From contig JAJZCJ010000008.1 of the NCBI GenBank assembly GCA_021846145.1, positions 1 through 27,831 on the forward strand: a DNA stretch of 27,831 nt, given 5' to 3'. Shown here piece after piece: positions 15,499 through 23,827 of this stretch (position 1 is the first letter of the stretch; every line of letters starts with the position of its first letter). Origin of the DNA: Bacillota bacterium (GTDB lineage: Bacteria > Bacillota > Bacilli > Alicyclobacillales > SLC66). The notes beneath the pieces were generated by a model. The model searched no databases. It was not told the origin of the DNA and saw only the letters and a program-made list of their open reading frames with translations. The position numbers and the translations under genes were made by a program.

Positions 15499-16690
15499 GT
15501 GCATTGCCCCCTTCGCTCAAAATGGCGCGTACGCTATCCACGTCTTTATCACCTCGACCTGACAAATTGACGACGATGATCTCATCACTTGACATGTTGG
15601 GGGCGATTTTCAAGGCATGAGCGAGTGCATGCGCAGATTCTAAGGCAGGGATAATGCCTTCATAACGCGAAAGTGTCAAAAACGCCGCCAGCGCTTCATC
15701 ATCCCTAATCGGCACATACTCCGCTCGCCCACTTGCATGCAAAAACGAATGCTCTGGTCCAATTCCGGGGTAGTCTAGGCCAGCCGAAATGGAGTGCGCT
15801 GGGATGATTTGCCCATCTTCATCCTGCAAAAGATAGGTGAGCGCACCGTGGATAATTCCCTTGGAACCTTTGGCAATCGAAGCGGCGTGACGTGGAGTGT
15901 CGATTCCTTCACCCGCTGCTTCCACGCCGATTAGCTTTACTTTTGCATGATCAATAAAAGGATAAAAAATCCCCATTGCATTACTCCCGCCACCGACTGC
16001 CGCCACGATGACATCTGGCAATCGATCTTCCAGTACTAACATCTGAGATTTCGTTTCCTCACCGATAATCCGCTGAAATTCTCTTACAATATACGGATAA
16101 GGATGAGGCCCTACAACGGAACCAACAATATAATAGGTATCGGTCACGTGTTCCACCCAGTGACGCAATGCTTCATTAGTGGCATCTTTGAGGGTACCCG
16201 TACCGCTCGTCACCGATTCTACTTTCGCACCTAGCAGTTCCATGCGAAACACATTGAGCGCTTGCCGACGGATATCTTCTTCGCCCATAAACACAGTACA
16301 TTCAAGCCCCAGTAATGCCGCCACCGTCGCTGTGGCTACCCCGTGCTGGCCGGCTCCTGTTTCTGCAAGCACGCGTTTTTTACCTGTCCACTTAGCGAGC
16401 AATCCTTGACCGATGGTGTTGTTAATTTTGTGGGCACCTGTGTGATTTAAGTCTTCACGTTTCAGGTAAATTTTTGCCCCACCCGCTAATTCGGATAGCC
16501 GCTTAGCAAAGTACAGTGGCGTGCTTCTTCCCGCATAATTGCGAAGCAAATCCTGCAGTTGCGCTTGAAATTCAGGCAATGCGCGCACGCGTTCAAAATC
16601 ATGTTCCAATTGGTACAATGCGGACATTAACGTTTCAGGAACAAAACGTCCCCCAAAATCACCAAATCGTCCTGCTTGATTCGGATTCAT
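15482..16690 (-). CDS. trpB: Tryptophan synthase beta chain
   Basis: PLP enzyme that condenses indole and L-serine to tryptophan. The 402-residue protein contains [13 protein letters not shown] at the N-terminus, the PLP lysine K88 in [12 protein letters not shown]110 in [12 protein letters not shown], the phosphate-cradle GGGSNAMG and the C-terminal NLSGRGDKD. The open frame extends upstream, but ATG 16690 gives the canonical start and has GGGAGGG five bases before it. It overlaps the 3' end of trpF by 32 bases and the start of trpA by 17 bases, consistent with coupled translation and balanced synthesis of the two synthase subunits. Confidence 0.97.
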   Translation of the reverse strand: MNPNQAGRFGDFGGRFVPETLMSALYQLEHDFERVRALPEFQAQLQDLLRNYAGRSTPLYFAKRLSELAGGAKIYLKREDLNHTGAHKINNTIGQGLLAKWTGKKRVLAETGAGQHGVATATVAALLGLECTVFMGEEDIRRQALNVFRMELLGAKVESVTSGTGTLKDATNEALRHWVEHVTDTYYIVGSVVGPHPYPYIVREFQRIIGEETKSQMLVLEDRLPDVIVAAVGGGSNAMGIFYPFIDHAKVKLIGVEAAGEGIDTPRHAASIAKGSKGIIHGALTYLLQDEDGQIIPAHSISAGLDYPGIGPEHSFLHASGRAEYVPIRDDEALAAFLTLSRYEGIIPALESAHALAHALKIAPNMSSDEIIVVNLSGRGDKDVDSVRAILSEGGNAHGTRT

Positions 16691-17360
16691 CGTAACCCTC
16701 CCTAACCTTTGCTGCAAATTCCCGCATTTTTTGGGGATCTTTTTGTCCATTATCCTCAATACCAGAAGATACATCTACAGCAAATGGACGATATTTGCTA
16801 ATTAATTCAGTCACATTGTCTGGAGTTAACCCGCCTGCTACGATCATTGGAAAATCATTAATCAATTTCTTCAATTCAGCAATTTGTTGCCAATCAAAAA
16901 TGGTGCCTGTTCCCCCAATGTTACCTTTGTATGATGTATCCAATAAAACTCCGTCCACATCATCTAGATACTGCAGGAGAGCTTGGGTTTGTGCATCGAT
17001 TGGCAGAATGCTGTTGGTGCGAGCAGGCAGGTGCCAAGATTTCCAAATTGTCAAAGATTGCTGCGTTTTTAATGTTCTACATAATTCAGGATTCTCGTTG
17101 GCTGCTAATTGAATGTGTCGTATTCCAGTTTTCGAAATGACATCCATAATATCTTCGAAGGTCAAATTCATCATCACCAAGACTGGTTGAATTTTTGCGT
17201 CATGTGTCTGAATCCACTTTTGAAAGTCGGTGATTTGTTGTAAAGTGACATATCGCCTACTCGACGGGACGATGACAAACCCCGCATAATTGATGTGCAA
17301 TTCCTCCGCAAGCACCAGATCCCGCTCATGTTGTAACCCACAAAACTTAATCTTGGTCAT
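16659..17360 (-). CDS. trpF: Phosphoribosylanthranilate isomerase
   Basis: Amadori rearrangement of phosphoribosylanthranilate to CdRP, third step from anthranilate to tryptophan. The 233-residue TIM barrel has the catalytic cysteine C7 in KFCG, the [13 protein letters not shown] segment (a variant of the usual FxxxSPRxV), the acidic residue in [27 protein letters not shown], and VDVSSGIE phosphate-binding residues. The ATG overlaps the trpC stop as ATGA, and only a weak GGG-rich site precedes it, so translation probably depends on trpC. Its 3' end runs 32 bases into trpB. Confidence 0.95.
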   Translation of the reverse strand: MTKIKFCGLQHERDLVLAEELHINYAGFVIVPSSRRYVTLQQITDFQKWIQTHDAKIQPVLVMMNLTFEDIMDVISKTGIRHIQLAANENPELCRTLKTQQSLTIWKSWHLPARTNSILPIDAQTQALLQYLDDVDGVLLDTSYKGNIGGTGTIFDWQQIAELKKLINDFPMIVAGGLTPDNVTELISKYRPFAVDVSSGIEDNGQKDPQKMREFAAKVREGYDESESSRTIW

Positions 17361-18175
17361 TGTGCAAGCCCGACCCTAGCGGTGCCCTTTAATGAAACAA
17401 TCGCTTCATTCACTTGATCGAGTCCCTTGCGCATCAAAAATTCCCCTACCAGTAGGCCGTGCGCCCCAGCCAAATACGCTCGCTTTGCGTCTTCACTGGT
17501 AGCGATGCCACTTTCACTGATAATCATGGCATCCGGAAATAAATTCTGTACTAGCGGTACCAATGTTTCTGTCGTTGCCATGTTCACGTGAAAACTTTGT
17601 AAGTCGCGGTTGTTAATTCCAATGTACTGTGGATGCTCGATTGCTTTTACAACATCTAACTCATCCCTGTGGTGGATTTCCAGCAAAACCGTCATCCCCA
17701 GTTCTTGAGCCAATTCATATAAGCGCCTGATGCGATCTTTTTCTAAAATAGCAGCAATTAATAAAATAGCATCAGCACCGATCGCCCTCGCCTCATATAC
17801 TTGCCATTCGTCGATAATAAAATCTTTGCGCAACAGCGGTTTACTAGTCACTGCACGCACCTGCAAAAAATCATCAATCGACCCTGAAAAAAATTGTCGG
17901 TCGGTCAACACGGAAATAGCATCTACCCCGCCCTGATCGTAGTGACTGGCAACACTTGCCGGGTCTGCCTGCGCTTGAATGTCACCTTTAGAGGGCGATG
18001 ACTTTTTTACTTCAGCGATCAGCCGTAATTCATTTGCTTTTGAGGGTTTGCTCAAAAAAGGCACGATGGGTGGCTGCATAGTCCCCTGTTCAATGAGCGC
18101 TTCCCTGTTAGTGGATTGTCGAAGTTGTACCACTTCCTGCTTTTTGATTTGCAAAATTTTTGTGAGAAAATTCAA
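17357..18175 (-). CDS. trpC: Indole-3-glycerol phosphate synthase
   Basis: Closes the indole ring with loss of CO2 and water. The 272-residue protein has the signature RLIAEVKKSSPSKG at residues 51-64 with catalytic E55 and K57, then DAISVLTDRQFFSGS, LLRKDFIIDEWQVYEARAIGAD, GINNRDLQ and ISESGI, ending with the GLLVGEFLM phosphate loop. The TTG at 18175 overlaps the trpD stop as TTGA and has GGAGGG eight bases upstream. It is the second gene after the TRAP-like leader. Confidence 0.96.
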   Translation of the reverse strand: MNFLTKILQIKKQEVVQLRQSTNREALIEQGTMQPPIVPFLSKPSKANELRLIAEVKKSSPSKGDIQAQADPASVASHYDQGGVDAISVLTDRQFFSGSIDDFLQVRAVTSKPLLRKDFIIDEWQVYEARAIGADAILLIAAILEKDRIRRLYELAQELGMTVLLEIHHRDELDVVKAIEHPQYIGINNRDLQSFHVNMATTETLVPLVQNLFPDAMIISESGIATSEDAKRAYLAGAHGLLVGEFLMRKGLDQVNEAIVSLKGTARVGLAQ

Positions 18176-19200
18176 GCACTCATCCCTCCCATCAGATTTT
18201 TGGACACATTTTGTAATCGCTCTAAAGTAGCGAGTGCTGCACCAGAGTCAATCGCTGCTTGGGCGATTGTTGCTGCTGATATAAAAGAATTAGCCAACCC
18301 TGACACATAGATTGCGGCGGCAGCATTCATCACGACAATATCCCTTGTTGCTCCCTTGTCACCTTGCAAAATGCGCTCAATCATCTTTGCGTTTTGCTCT
18401 GGCGTCCCACCTTGGACATCGTCAATGGTCGCGAATGCCAATCCAAAATCTTTCGGCGTGAGCGTATAGTAGAGTACTTGGTTCGCTTTTACTTCATAAA
18501 CATGCGTAGTCCCAGAAATCGATAATTCATCCAACCCATCCTCCGAATGAACGACGAGTGCGTGTTTCATGTCTAGATTGAGCAAGACATTCGCTAATTT
18601 TTCTGCGATCTCGCGGCTGGGTGTACCCAGCACTTGCCGCTTAGGTCGAGCCGGGTTGGTTAATGGGCCCAAAATATTAAACATCGTGCGAAATCCCAAC
18701 GCTTTGCGTACAGGTGCCACTTGTTTCATCGCAGGGTGAAAGGTTTGCGCAAAAAGAAAAGAAATGCCTGTTTGCTTGAGGCAATGTTCCGCTTGTTGAG
18801 GATCTAATTCAATGACAACCCCTAGTGCTTGAAGTACATCCGCACTACCTGATTTACTCGAGGCTGCACGATTGCCGTGTTTTGCCACAGGAACACCAGC
18901 AGCTGCGGCAACGATCGCTGAAGCCGTGGAGATATTAAACGTGCCCGTTTGATCGCCGCCAGTACCGCAAGTGTCTACCAACGTCTCCTGATTAGCATGA
19001 ACCACCAACGCATGATCACGCATGGCTTTTGCGCTTCCCGTTAATTCTGAGATGGTTTCACCTTTTGTCCGCAACAGCGTCAGGTAAGCCGAAATTTCAA
19101 CAGGTGAGGCACTGCCGTCCATCATCTGATGCATGGCCATTCCTGCTTCTCGTTCAGTTAAGTCCATACCGTTTGCCAATTTAATAAGTAATTCCTTCAC
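18172..19200 (-). CDS. trpD: Anthranilate phosphoribosyltransferase
   Basis: Transfers the phosphoribosyl group of PRPP to anthranilate. The 342-residue protein has GTGGD at residues 79-83, NISTAS at 89-94 and KHGNRAASSKSGSADVLQALG from 107, which together form the PRPP and anthranilate sites. It is not fused to a glutamine amidotransferase. The GTG at 19200 has AGGAGG seven bases upstream. It is the first gene of the trp operon here: trpE and trpG are missing, so anthranilate must come from a locus elsewhere. The leader upstream carries a promoter, TRAP-like triplets and an attenuator terminator. CTCCCC between the ribosome binding site and the start could pair with the GGGG just before the terminator stem, a possible further layer of control. 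Confidence 0.96.
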   Translation of the reverse strand: MKELLIKLANGMDLTEREAGMAMHQMMDGSASPVEISAYLTLLRTKGETISELTGSAKAMRDHALVVHANQETLVDTCGTGGDQTGTFNISTASAIVAAAAGVPVAKHGNRAASSKSGSADVLQALGVVIELDPQQAEHCLKQTGISFLFAQTFHPAMKQVAPVRKALGFRTMFNILGPLTNPARPKRQVLGTPSREIAEKLANVLLNLDMKHALVVHSEDGLDELSISGTTHVYEVKANQVLYYTLTPKDFGLAFATIDDVQGGTPEQNAKMIERILQGDKGATRDIVVMNAAAAIYVSGLANSFISAATIAQAAIDSGAALATLERLQNVSKNLMGGMSA

Positions 19201-19231
19201 GGGGGAGCCTCCTCATTCTTTAAATAAAGCC

Positions 19232-19257
19232 AAAAAAGACTAAGGTCTTCCTTAGTC
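19232..19257 (-). terminator. Attenuator terminator in the trpD leader
   Basis: On the minus strand GACTAAGG (19257-19250), loop AAGA and CCTTAGTC (19245-19238) form a perfect 8-base-pair stem followed by TTTTTT. It stands between the trp promoter and trpD, so full-length transcription requires that it be disrupted. ACTAAGG of its left arm is exactly complementary to CCTTAGT at 19360-19354 inside the NAG-triplet region, which gives a mutually exclusive antiterminator. Confidence 0.85.
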
Positions 19258-19325
19258 CCCGCGAACGTAGCGATAAATTTATACGCAAAGCTCATCTATG
19301 ACCATACTGGTACATGATCATGCCA

Positions 19326-19382
19326 CTTTACTCTGCTCTGCTCCGCTCACCTAACTAAGGCCACTGCCACTCTACTCAACTA
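19326..19382 (-). promoter_or_regulatory. Probable TRAP binding site: eleven NAG triplets in the trpD leader
   Basis: On the minus strand triplets occur in series: UAG 19382-19380, GAG 19377-19375, GAG 19372-19370, CAG 19366-19364, UAG 19357-19355, UAG 19353-19351, GAG 19348-19346, GAG 19343-19341, GAG 19338-19336, GAG 19333-19331, AAG 19328-19326. Nine of eleven are (G/U)AG, and the last six keep a strict two-base spacer. The spacing is irregular (3, 6 and 1 bases) in the middle. B. subtilis TRAP binds eleven such triplets in the trp leader. The region overlaps the antiterminator arm, so bound protein would favour termination. mtrB itself is not in the window. Confidence 0.8.
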
Positions 19383-19396
19383 AGCTTCTGACACTA

Positions 19397-19425
19397 ATCA
19401 TACAGAACACATCATTAATGGTCAA
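19397..19425 (-). promoter_or_regulatory. Promoter of the trpDCFBA-tyrA operon
   Basis: TTGACC (19425-19420) and TATGAT (19402-19397) on the minus strand are exactly 17 bases apart, each matching five of six SigmaA consensus bases. The -35 overlaps the aroB stop codon. The predicted start, near 19389, lies just upstream of the first TRAP-like triplet, giving a leader of about 190 bases. Confidence 0.78.
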
Positions 19426-20528
19426 GATCGTAAAGCCATTCTTACCATATCCTCGGATACATCTTTCACAATTTTCACTTCGCCAATCGTCTTTGGCAGC
19501 ACAAATGCCAGACTGCGCAACTCTGCTTTTTTATCACGACGCATTTGTTCAATAAGTATTTCTTGCTGTGCGGGTGTTTTTTGGCTTTCCGGTAACGCCG
19601 CCGGCAAATGGCATCGTCTCAACAACTCACCCAGACGCTCTTTTGTGCCAAGCTGTGCAAGTCCCATCAAGTTGGAAATTTCAGTTTCCACCATCATGCC
19701 AATGGCCACCGCTTCACCGTGTGTATAGGCACCGTAGTCGATGACTTCCAGCGCATGACCAACGGTATGCCCAAAGTTAAGGATGGCTCGCAGCCCATTT
19801 TCACGCTCGTCTTCGCTGACCACCTTCGCTTTTACTTGGCAGGACATATAAAGCAAATCAATCATTTTATCTTGGTGATTGCGCAGCAGATATTCTGCAT
19901 TGGTCTCAATATATTCAAACAACGTGGGATTCGCAATCACACCATGCTTGATCGCTTCTGCCATCCCACTTGCCATCTCTCTTTTTGGCAATGACTGTAA
20001 CAAGTGCACATCATAGATCACAAGTTCTGGAGAATGAAAGGCTCCCACCAGATTTTTTCCTTCAGGCAAATTGACAGCCACTTTCCCGCCAATGCTGGAA
20101 TCATGTGCAAGCAGCGTTGTCGGTATCTGTATGAAACGCACTCCACGCATATACGTAGCGGCAACAAAACCCGCCAAGTCCCCTGTCACTCCTCCGCCTA
20201 GTGCCAGAATCACTGCATTGCGATCCAACCCGGCCTTAATGGCAGCTTGATAAAGCTGTCCTGCCATGGCGAGGGACTTAGAGTGTTCGCCACTTGGCAG
20301 TGCAAATGAGGTCACCACAGCATAATTTTTTAGTAAGGATGCTTTCACTTGTGCTGGATAACCAAAATCTTCGAGTGATTGATCGTAAACCAAAAGCAAA
20401 GGAGCGTTTTTTTCAATAACATGAGATAAGTATTCATCAATGTGTTGTAATAACCCAGTGCCAATAATGACATCATAATCGCCCGTTTGTGATTTTGTTT
20501 GCAATTTACGAATTAATCCATCTTGCAA
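19422..20528 (-). CDS. aroB: 3-dehydroquinate synthase
   Basis: NAD- and metal-dependent cyclisation of DAHP to 3-dehydroquinate, second step of the shikimate pathway. The 368-residue protein has the GGGVTGDLAGFVAATYMRG nucleotide-binding block, PTTLLAHDSSIGGKVAVNLPEGKNLVG, the metal-binding AEAIKHG glutamate, and the histidines in LNFGHTVGHALE and YGAYTHGEAVAIGM. The TTG at 20528 has GAGGTG eight bases upstream and lies 12 bases after aroC. The trp promoter begins within its stop codon. aroH, which follows aroB in B. subtilis, is absent. Confidence 0.96.
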   Translation of the reverse strand: MQDGLIRKLQTKSQTGDYDVIIGTGLLQHIDEYLSHVIEKNAPLLLVYDQSLEDFGYPAQVKASLLKNYAVVTSFALPSGEHSKSLAMAGQLYQAAIKAGLDRNAVILALGGGVTGDLAGFVAATYMRGVRFIQIPTTLLAHDSSIGGKVAVNLPEGKNLVGAFHSPELVIYDVHLLQSLPKREMASGMAEAIKHGVIANPTLFEYIETNAEYLLRNHQDKMIDLLYMSCQVKAKVVSEDERENGLRAILNFGHTVGHALEVIDYGAYTHGEAVAIGMMVETEISNLMGLAQLGTKERLGELLRRCHLPAALPESQKTPAQQEILIEQMRRDKKAELRSLAFVLPKTIGEVKIVKDVSEDMVRMALRS

Positions 20529-20540
20529 TCTACTTACACC

Positions 20541-21710
20541 TCACATTCTCGATTGTAAGTACGCTTGATAAGAGGAATAGTTGCGTGCTGTTTCATCGAT
20601 GGAATCGCCAGCAAATTTCTCCATGAAGGCGACTGCCAACACCCATGCCACCATATTTTCGCCAATCACGGAAGCTGCAGGAGCTGCGCATGTGTCAGAT
20701 CGTTCAATCGTCGCAAGATACGGTTCTTTAGTAATCATATCCACGCTAGGTAAAGGTTTGTAAAGCGTGGGGATTGGTTTCATGGCTGCACGAGCGACAA
20801 TGACTTCGCCGTTAGAAATTCCGCCCTCAATGCCCCCTGCTCCATTGGTGCTGCGATAATATCCTTGTTCTTTAGAATAATACAGTGCATCGTGAACTTG
20901 CGAGCCAGGTTTGGTCGCCGCCTCAAATCCCATGCCTATTTCAACACCTTTGATCGCTTGAATACTCATAAGTGCCGCTGCAATTTTACCGTCCAAACGA
21001 TCTTCCGGAAGTGCATAACTGCCAAGTCCGATTGGCACACCTGTTACCATCACTTCAAAGATGCCACCAAGCGTGTCACCATTTTCTTTTGCATGATCAA
21101 TCGCTTGCATCATGGCCTTTGCTGCTTCGTCATCTGCACAGCGAACAGGCGAATTTTCTGCTGCAGTCGCCAATTCTTGATAAGAAAGCGTGGCGAGTTT
21201 TTGCTGGTCTGCTTGTATCGCGCCAATTTGGACGATATGTCCGTACACATGAATATCAAAGACGTTCAACAATTGCCTTGCAACCGCGCCAATAGCAACC
21301 AATGTGGCAGTGTTTCTAGCGCTCGCTCGTTCCAGTGTATTTCTGATGTCTGTAAAATCATATTTTAGTGCGGCGGCAAGATCTGCGTGACCAGGTCTTG
21401 GTTTTGTCATAATGGTAAGATCACTTGGCGGTGTCCCAGTTGGGGACATGCGTTCTGTCCAATTATGGAAGTCTTTATTCTCAATTCGCATCGATAATGG
21501 CGTACCCAATGTCTTTGCAAAACGCAAGCCGGTAAGGATTTCTACTTGATCAGATTCAATCTTCATCCGATATCCTCTGCCATAACCTTGTTGTCGACGC
21601 CATAATTGATGATTAATCGCTTCAAGATCCAGACTCAAGTTTGCCGGTAGTCCTTCAATGACAGCGATCAGTGCGGGACCATGTGATTCCCCTGCAGTTA
21701 AATAACGCAC
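20541..21710 (-). CDS. aroC: Chorismate synthase
   Basis: FMN-dependent elimination of phosphate from EPSP to form chorismate, the branch point to tryptophan and tyrosine. The 389-residue protein begins MRYLTAGESHGP, as usual for the family, followed by RRQQGYGRGYRM, RPGHADLAAALKY, ERASARNTA, GGIEGGISNGE and SDTCAAPAA. I placed the start at GTG 21710 because GGAGAG is six bases upstream; the GTG ten codons earlier has no ribosome binding site. A TATAAT with a poor -35 lies about 55 bases upstream. B. subtilis calls the same gene aroF. Confidence 0.96.
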   Translation of the reverse strand: MRYLTAGESHGPALIAVIEGLPANLSLDLEAINHQLWRRQQGYGRGYRMKIESDQVEILTGLRFAKTLGTPLSMRIENKDFHNWTERMSPTGTPPSDLTIMTKPRPGHADLAAALKYDFTDIRNTLERASARNTATLVAIGAVARQLLNVFDIHVYGHIVQIGAIQADQQKLATLSYQELATAAENSPVRCADDEAAKAMMQAIDHAKENGDTLGGIFEVMVTGVPIGLGSYALPEDRLDGKIAAALMSIQAIKGVEIGMGFEAATKPGSQVHDALYYSKEQGYYRSTNGAGGIEGGISNGEVIVARAAMKPIPTLYKPLPSVDMITKEPYLATIERSDTCAAPAASVIGENMVAWVLAVAFMEKFAGDSIDETARNYSSYQAYLQSRM

Positions 21711-21765
21711 TCGCTTCTCTCCATTCTCTCTATTTGCCACTCTGTATTTTTCGTAAATTTTCTAT

Positions 21766-21794
21766 ATTATACTATACCCATCTTAGTGATGGGT
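21766..21794 (-). promoter_or_regulatory. Candidate aroC promoter with overlapping inverted repeat
   Basis: A perfect TATAAT occurs at 21771-21766 on the minus strand, but the expected -35 hexamer is poor. Just upstream, ACCCATC (21794-21788), loop ACTAA and GATGGGT (21782-21776) form a perfect 7-base-pair inverted repeat that contains the stop codon of the preceding aminopeptidase gene and covers the -35 region. It has no T run in this direction, so an operator or activator site is as likely as a terminator. Confidence 0.4.
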
Positions 21795-22802
21795 AAAAAG
21801 CTGATCGTTCTCAAGCCATGCTTGCAACAGTTTTCTCATGGCCTCCACATCATCCATGTGTACCATTTGCGAAGGTGTATTCAGATAGCGCATGGGAACA
21901 GATAACCCACAAGTCGGCACACCACTTCGACTGACCTGAATGGTGCTCGCATCTGATCGGGCAGTAGGTGACACTTCAATCTGATAAGGAATATGTTCAC
22001 TTTCTGCCAATGCAATCAAGTGATCGCGCAGTGCCGGTGCCACAACCATACTGGCATCGAGTGCTTTGATTGCAACTCCACTGCCCATTTGCAGGCTGGT
22101 TTTTTTGGACTTTGGCGTGTCCCCCGCATGGGTGGTGTCAAGCACGATGGCTAAGTCCGGATTGATGCGATAACCGGCAACCTGAATGCCGCGAGACCCC
22201 ACCTGTTGTTGGGTAGAGAACACGACGACCAACTGATAAGGCAAATTTATATTTTCTAGCAAATCAACCGCCACTGCGCAGGAGACGCGATTATCTAGTG
22301 CATGACTTAGCAACACACGGGGTGTAATCTCTTGGAATTCGTAATCAAAAGCAGCAGCATCGCCAATTTGAATTAACTTTTGGGCTTCTTCTTTGTTTTT
22401 AACGGCAATATCAATAAATAAATTAGAAAATTCAACCTTATCGCTAATCGTGTCACCTTCAACAGCAATGACGCCAGAAATTTTGGTGCGCACGAACTTA
22501 ACTCGCTGACCAATAAGTTCAGCAGCTTTCAATGAGCCTAGTGGCGCAATGCGTAAAAATCCATCCTGATCAATATCGACGATCGAGACGCCTGGTTCAT
22601 CTAGATGGGCAGATATTAATACCGTTTTTACCGTAGTCGATGTAGAAGTTTGTGGTTTTTTCACTGCATAAAGATTGCCCATTACATCAGTGTAAGTTTC
22701 GTCCACCAATGATTCTATTTTGCTGCGCACGAGTTTAACAATTTCCGCTTCAGAACCAGCGGGACCTGGAATTTTTGCGAATGCCTGTATCAATTCTTTC
22801 AT
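21783..22802 (-). CDS. M42 family aminopeptidase-like protein, probably catalytically inactive
   Basis: Third of three tandem M42 paralogues, 339 residues. The fold and part of the metal site are retained: H66 in SAHLDEPG, D170 in SHALDNR and D222 in IVLDTTH. The catalytic motif is lost: where family members have QEEVG, this protein has Q198-Q199-Q200-VG, so both the general-base and the metal-binding glutamate are glutamines, and the C-terminal metal-binding histidine is N308 in RYLNTP. The codons (CAA CAA CAG and AAT) were checked on the sequence. The frame is intact and the rest well conserved, so it looks like a maintained non-catalytic subunit rather than a decaying gene. ATG 22802 overlaps the preceding stop as ATGA; GGAGG lies 12 bases upstream. 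Confidence 0.88.
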   Translation of the reverse strand: MKELIQAFAKIPGPAGSEAEIVKLVRSKIESLVDETYTDVMGNLYAVKKPQTSTSTTVKTVLISAHLDEPGVSIVDIDQDGFLRIAPLGSLKAAELIGQRVKFVRTKISGVIAVEGDTISDKVEFSNLFIDIAVKNKEEAQKLIQIGDAAAFDYEFQEITPRVLLSHALDNRVSCAVAVDLLENINLPYQLVVVFSTQQQVGSRGIQVAGYRINPDLAIVLDTTHAGDTPKSKKTSLQMGSGVAIKALDASMVVAPALRDHLIALAESEHIPYQIEVSPTARSDASTIQVSRSGVPTCGLSVPMRYLNTPSQMVHMDDVEAMRKLLQAWLENDQLFTHH

Positions 22803-23827
22803 TGGATGGGATGACCTCCTTTTTCAATCCGAGCTAAAACTGCACCAATAAGTTTAATGGTGTTTTCGTAATCGTCCAAATGAATAATTTGCGCAGGGGC
22901 ATGAATATAGCGCGTGGGAATACTCACAGCCGCACTAATAATACCCATTTCCGTAAGGTGAATGGCTCCCACATCATTTGCGCCACCAACAGTGCGGCGA
23001 TATTGAATGGGGAGTTGTTCTTCTATTGCTATATCGTGAATAAAACTGCGAAACTTAGTATGGGCAATCGTTTTTCCATCCACTACAGACAAAGCAGGAC
23101 CTGCTCCCTGCTGGGTGGATTCGGCATGGGAGGGCGTATTCGCTACGTCAAAACAGACCGTTCCCTCTACGACGATGGCCAAGTCTGGTTTGGTGCGAAA
23201 AGCCACAGGTCCTGCTCCACGAAGTCCTGTCTCTTCTTGCACTGTAAAAGCAAAAACTAACGGCAAGGAAGTGGGCATTTTTAGTAATTCAATCAAGACG
23301 GCACAACCTACTCGATCATCAAAAGACTTAGATTTCGCGCGACGATCGCCAAACTCTTCATATTCTGTTGCAAAAACTGCAAGATCACCAATTTCAACAA
23401 GATTTTCTGCATCGGCACGGTTTTTTGCTCCAATGTCGATGTAGAGTTGGTGTAGTTCTAGTGGCTGTGTTCGTTCTTCTGGCTTTTGCAAATGAATGGC
23501 TTTGGCCCCGATTACGCCAAAGTGGCGCTGCTCACCGACACGAACCACTTTAGCCACCAATATCCTAGGATCTACGCCGCCAAGTGGACGAAAGCGCAAC
23601 AAACCATTGTCTTCGATGTCCACGATCATAAAGCCGACTTCATCCATGTGTGCTGCTAGCAGTACCTTGGTGCCCACCGCATCAGGATTTTTTTCGACGA
23701 TCAGGGAACCGAGTGCGTCCGTGTATACACGGTCAGCATAAGGCTTGACCAGATCGTAAATTACTTGGCGAATTTCTTCTTCAAAGCCAGATGGACCGAA
23801 CGCTTCCGTTAATCTTTTAAGTACCAT
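22799..23827 (-). CDS. M42 family aminopeptidase (glutamyl aminopeptidase/FrvX type)
   Basis: Second of three tandem M42 paralogues, 342 residues. These are cytosolic dinuclear-metal aminopeptidases that form tetrahedral dodecamers and trim peptides. All expected residues are present: H60 in AAHMDEVGF, D170 in SFDDRVG, the catalytic and metal-binding pair E198/E199 in VQEETGLRGAG, E221 in VVEGT and H309 in RYIHAP. The ATG has GGAGG seven bases upstream and overlaps the end of the first paralogue by 19 bases; its stop overlaps the third as ATGA. Substrate preference cannot be read from sequence. Confidence 0.93.
   Translation of the reverse strand: MVLKRLTEAFGPSGFEEEIRQVIYDLVKPYADRVYTDALGSLIVEKNPDAVGTKVLLAAHMDEVGFMIVDIEDNGLLRFRPLGGVDPRILVAKVVRVGEQRHFGVIGAKAIHLQKPEERTQPLELHQLYIDIGAKNRADAENLVEIGDLAVFATEYEEFGDRRAKSKSFDDRVGCAVLIELLKMPTSLPLVFAFTVQEETGLRGAGPVAFRTKPDLAIVVEGTVCFDVANTPSHAESTQQGAGPALSVVDGKTIAHTKFRSFIHDIAIEEQLPIQYRRTVGGANDVGAIHLTEMGIISAAVSIPTRYIHAPAQIIHLDDYENTIKLIGAVLARIEKGGHPIQ

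Noticed and set aside
20865..21368. A 167-codon plus-strand open frame
   Set aside because: It lies entirely opposite aroC, has a composition unlike a real protein (many Cys, Arg, Phe) and no ribosome binding site.
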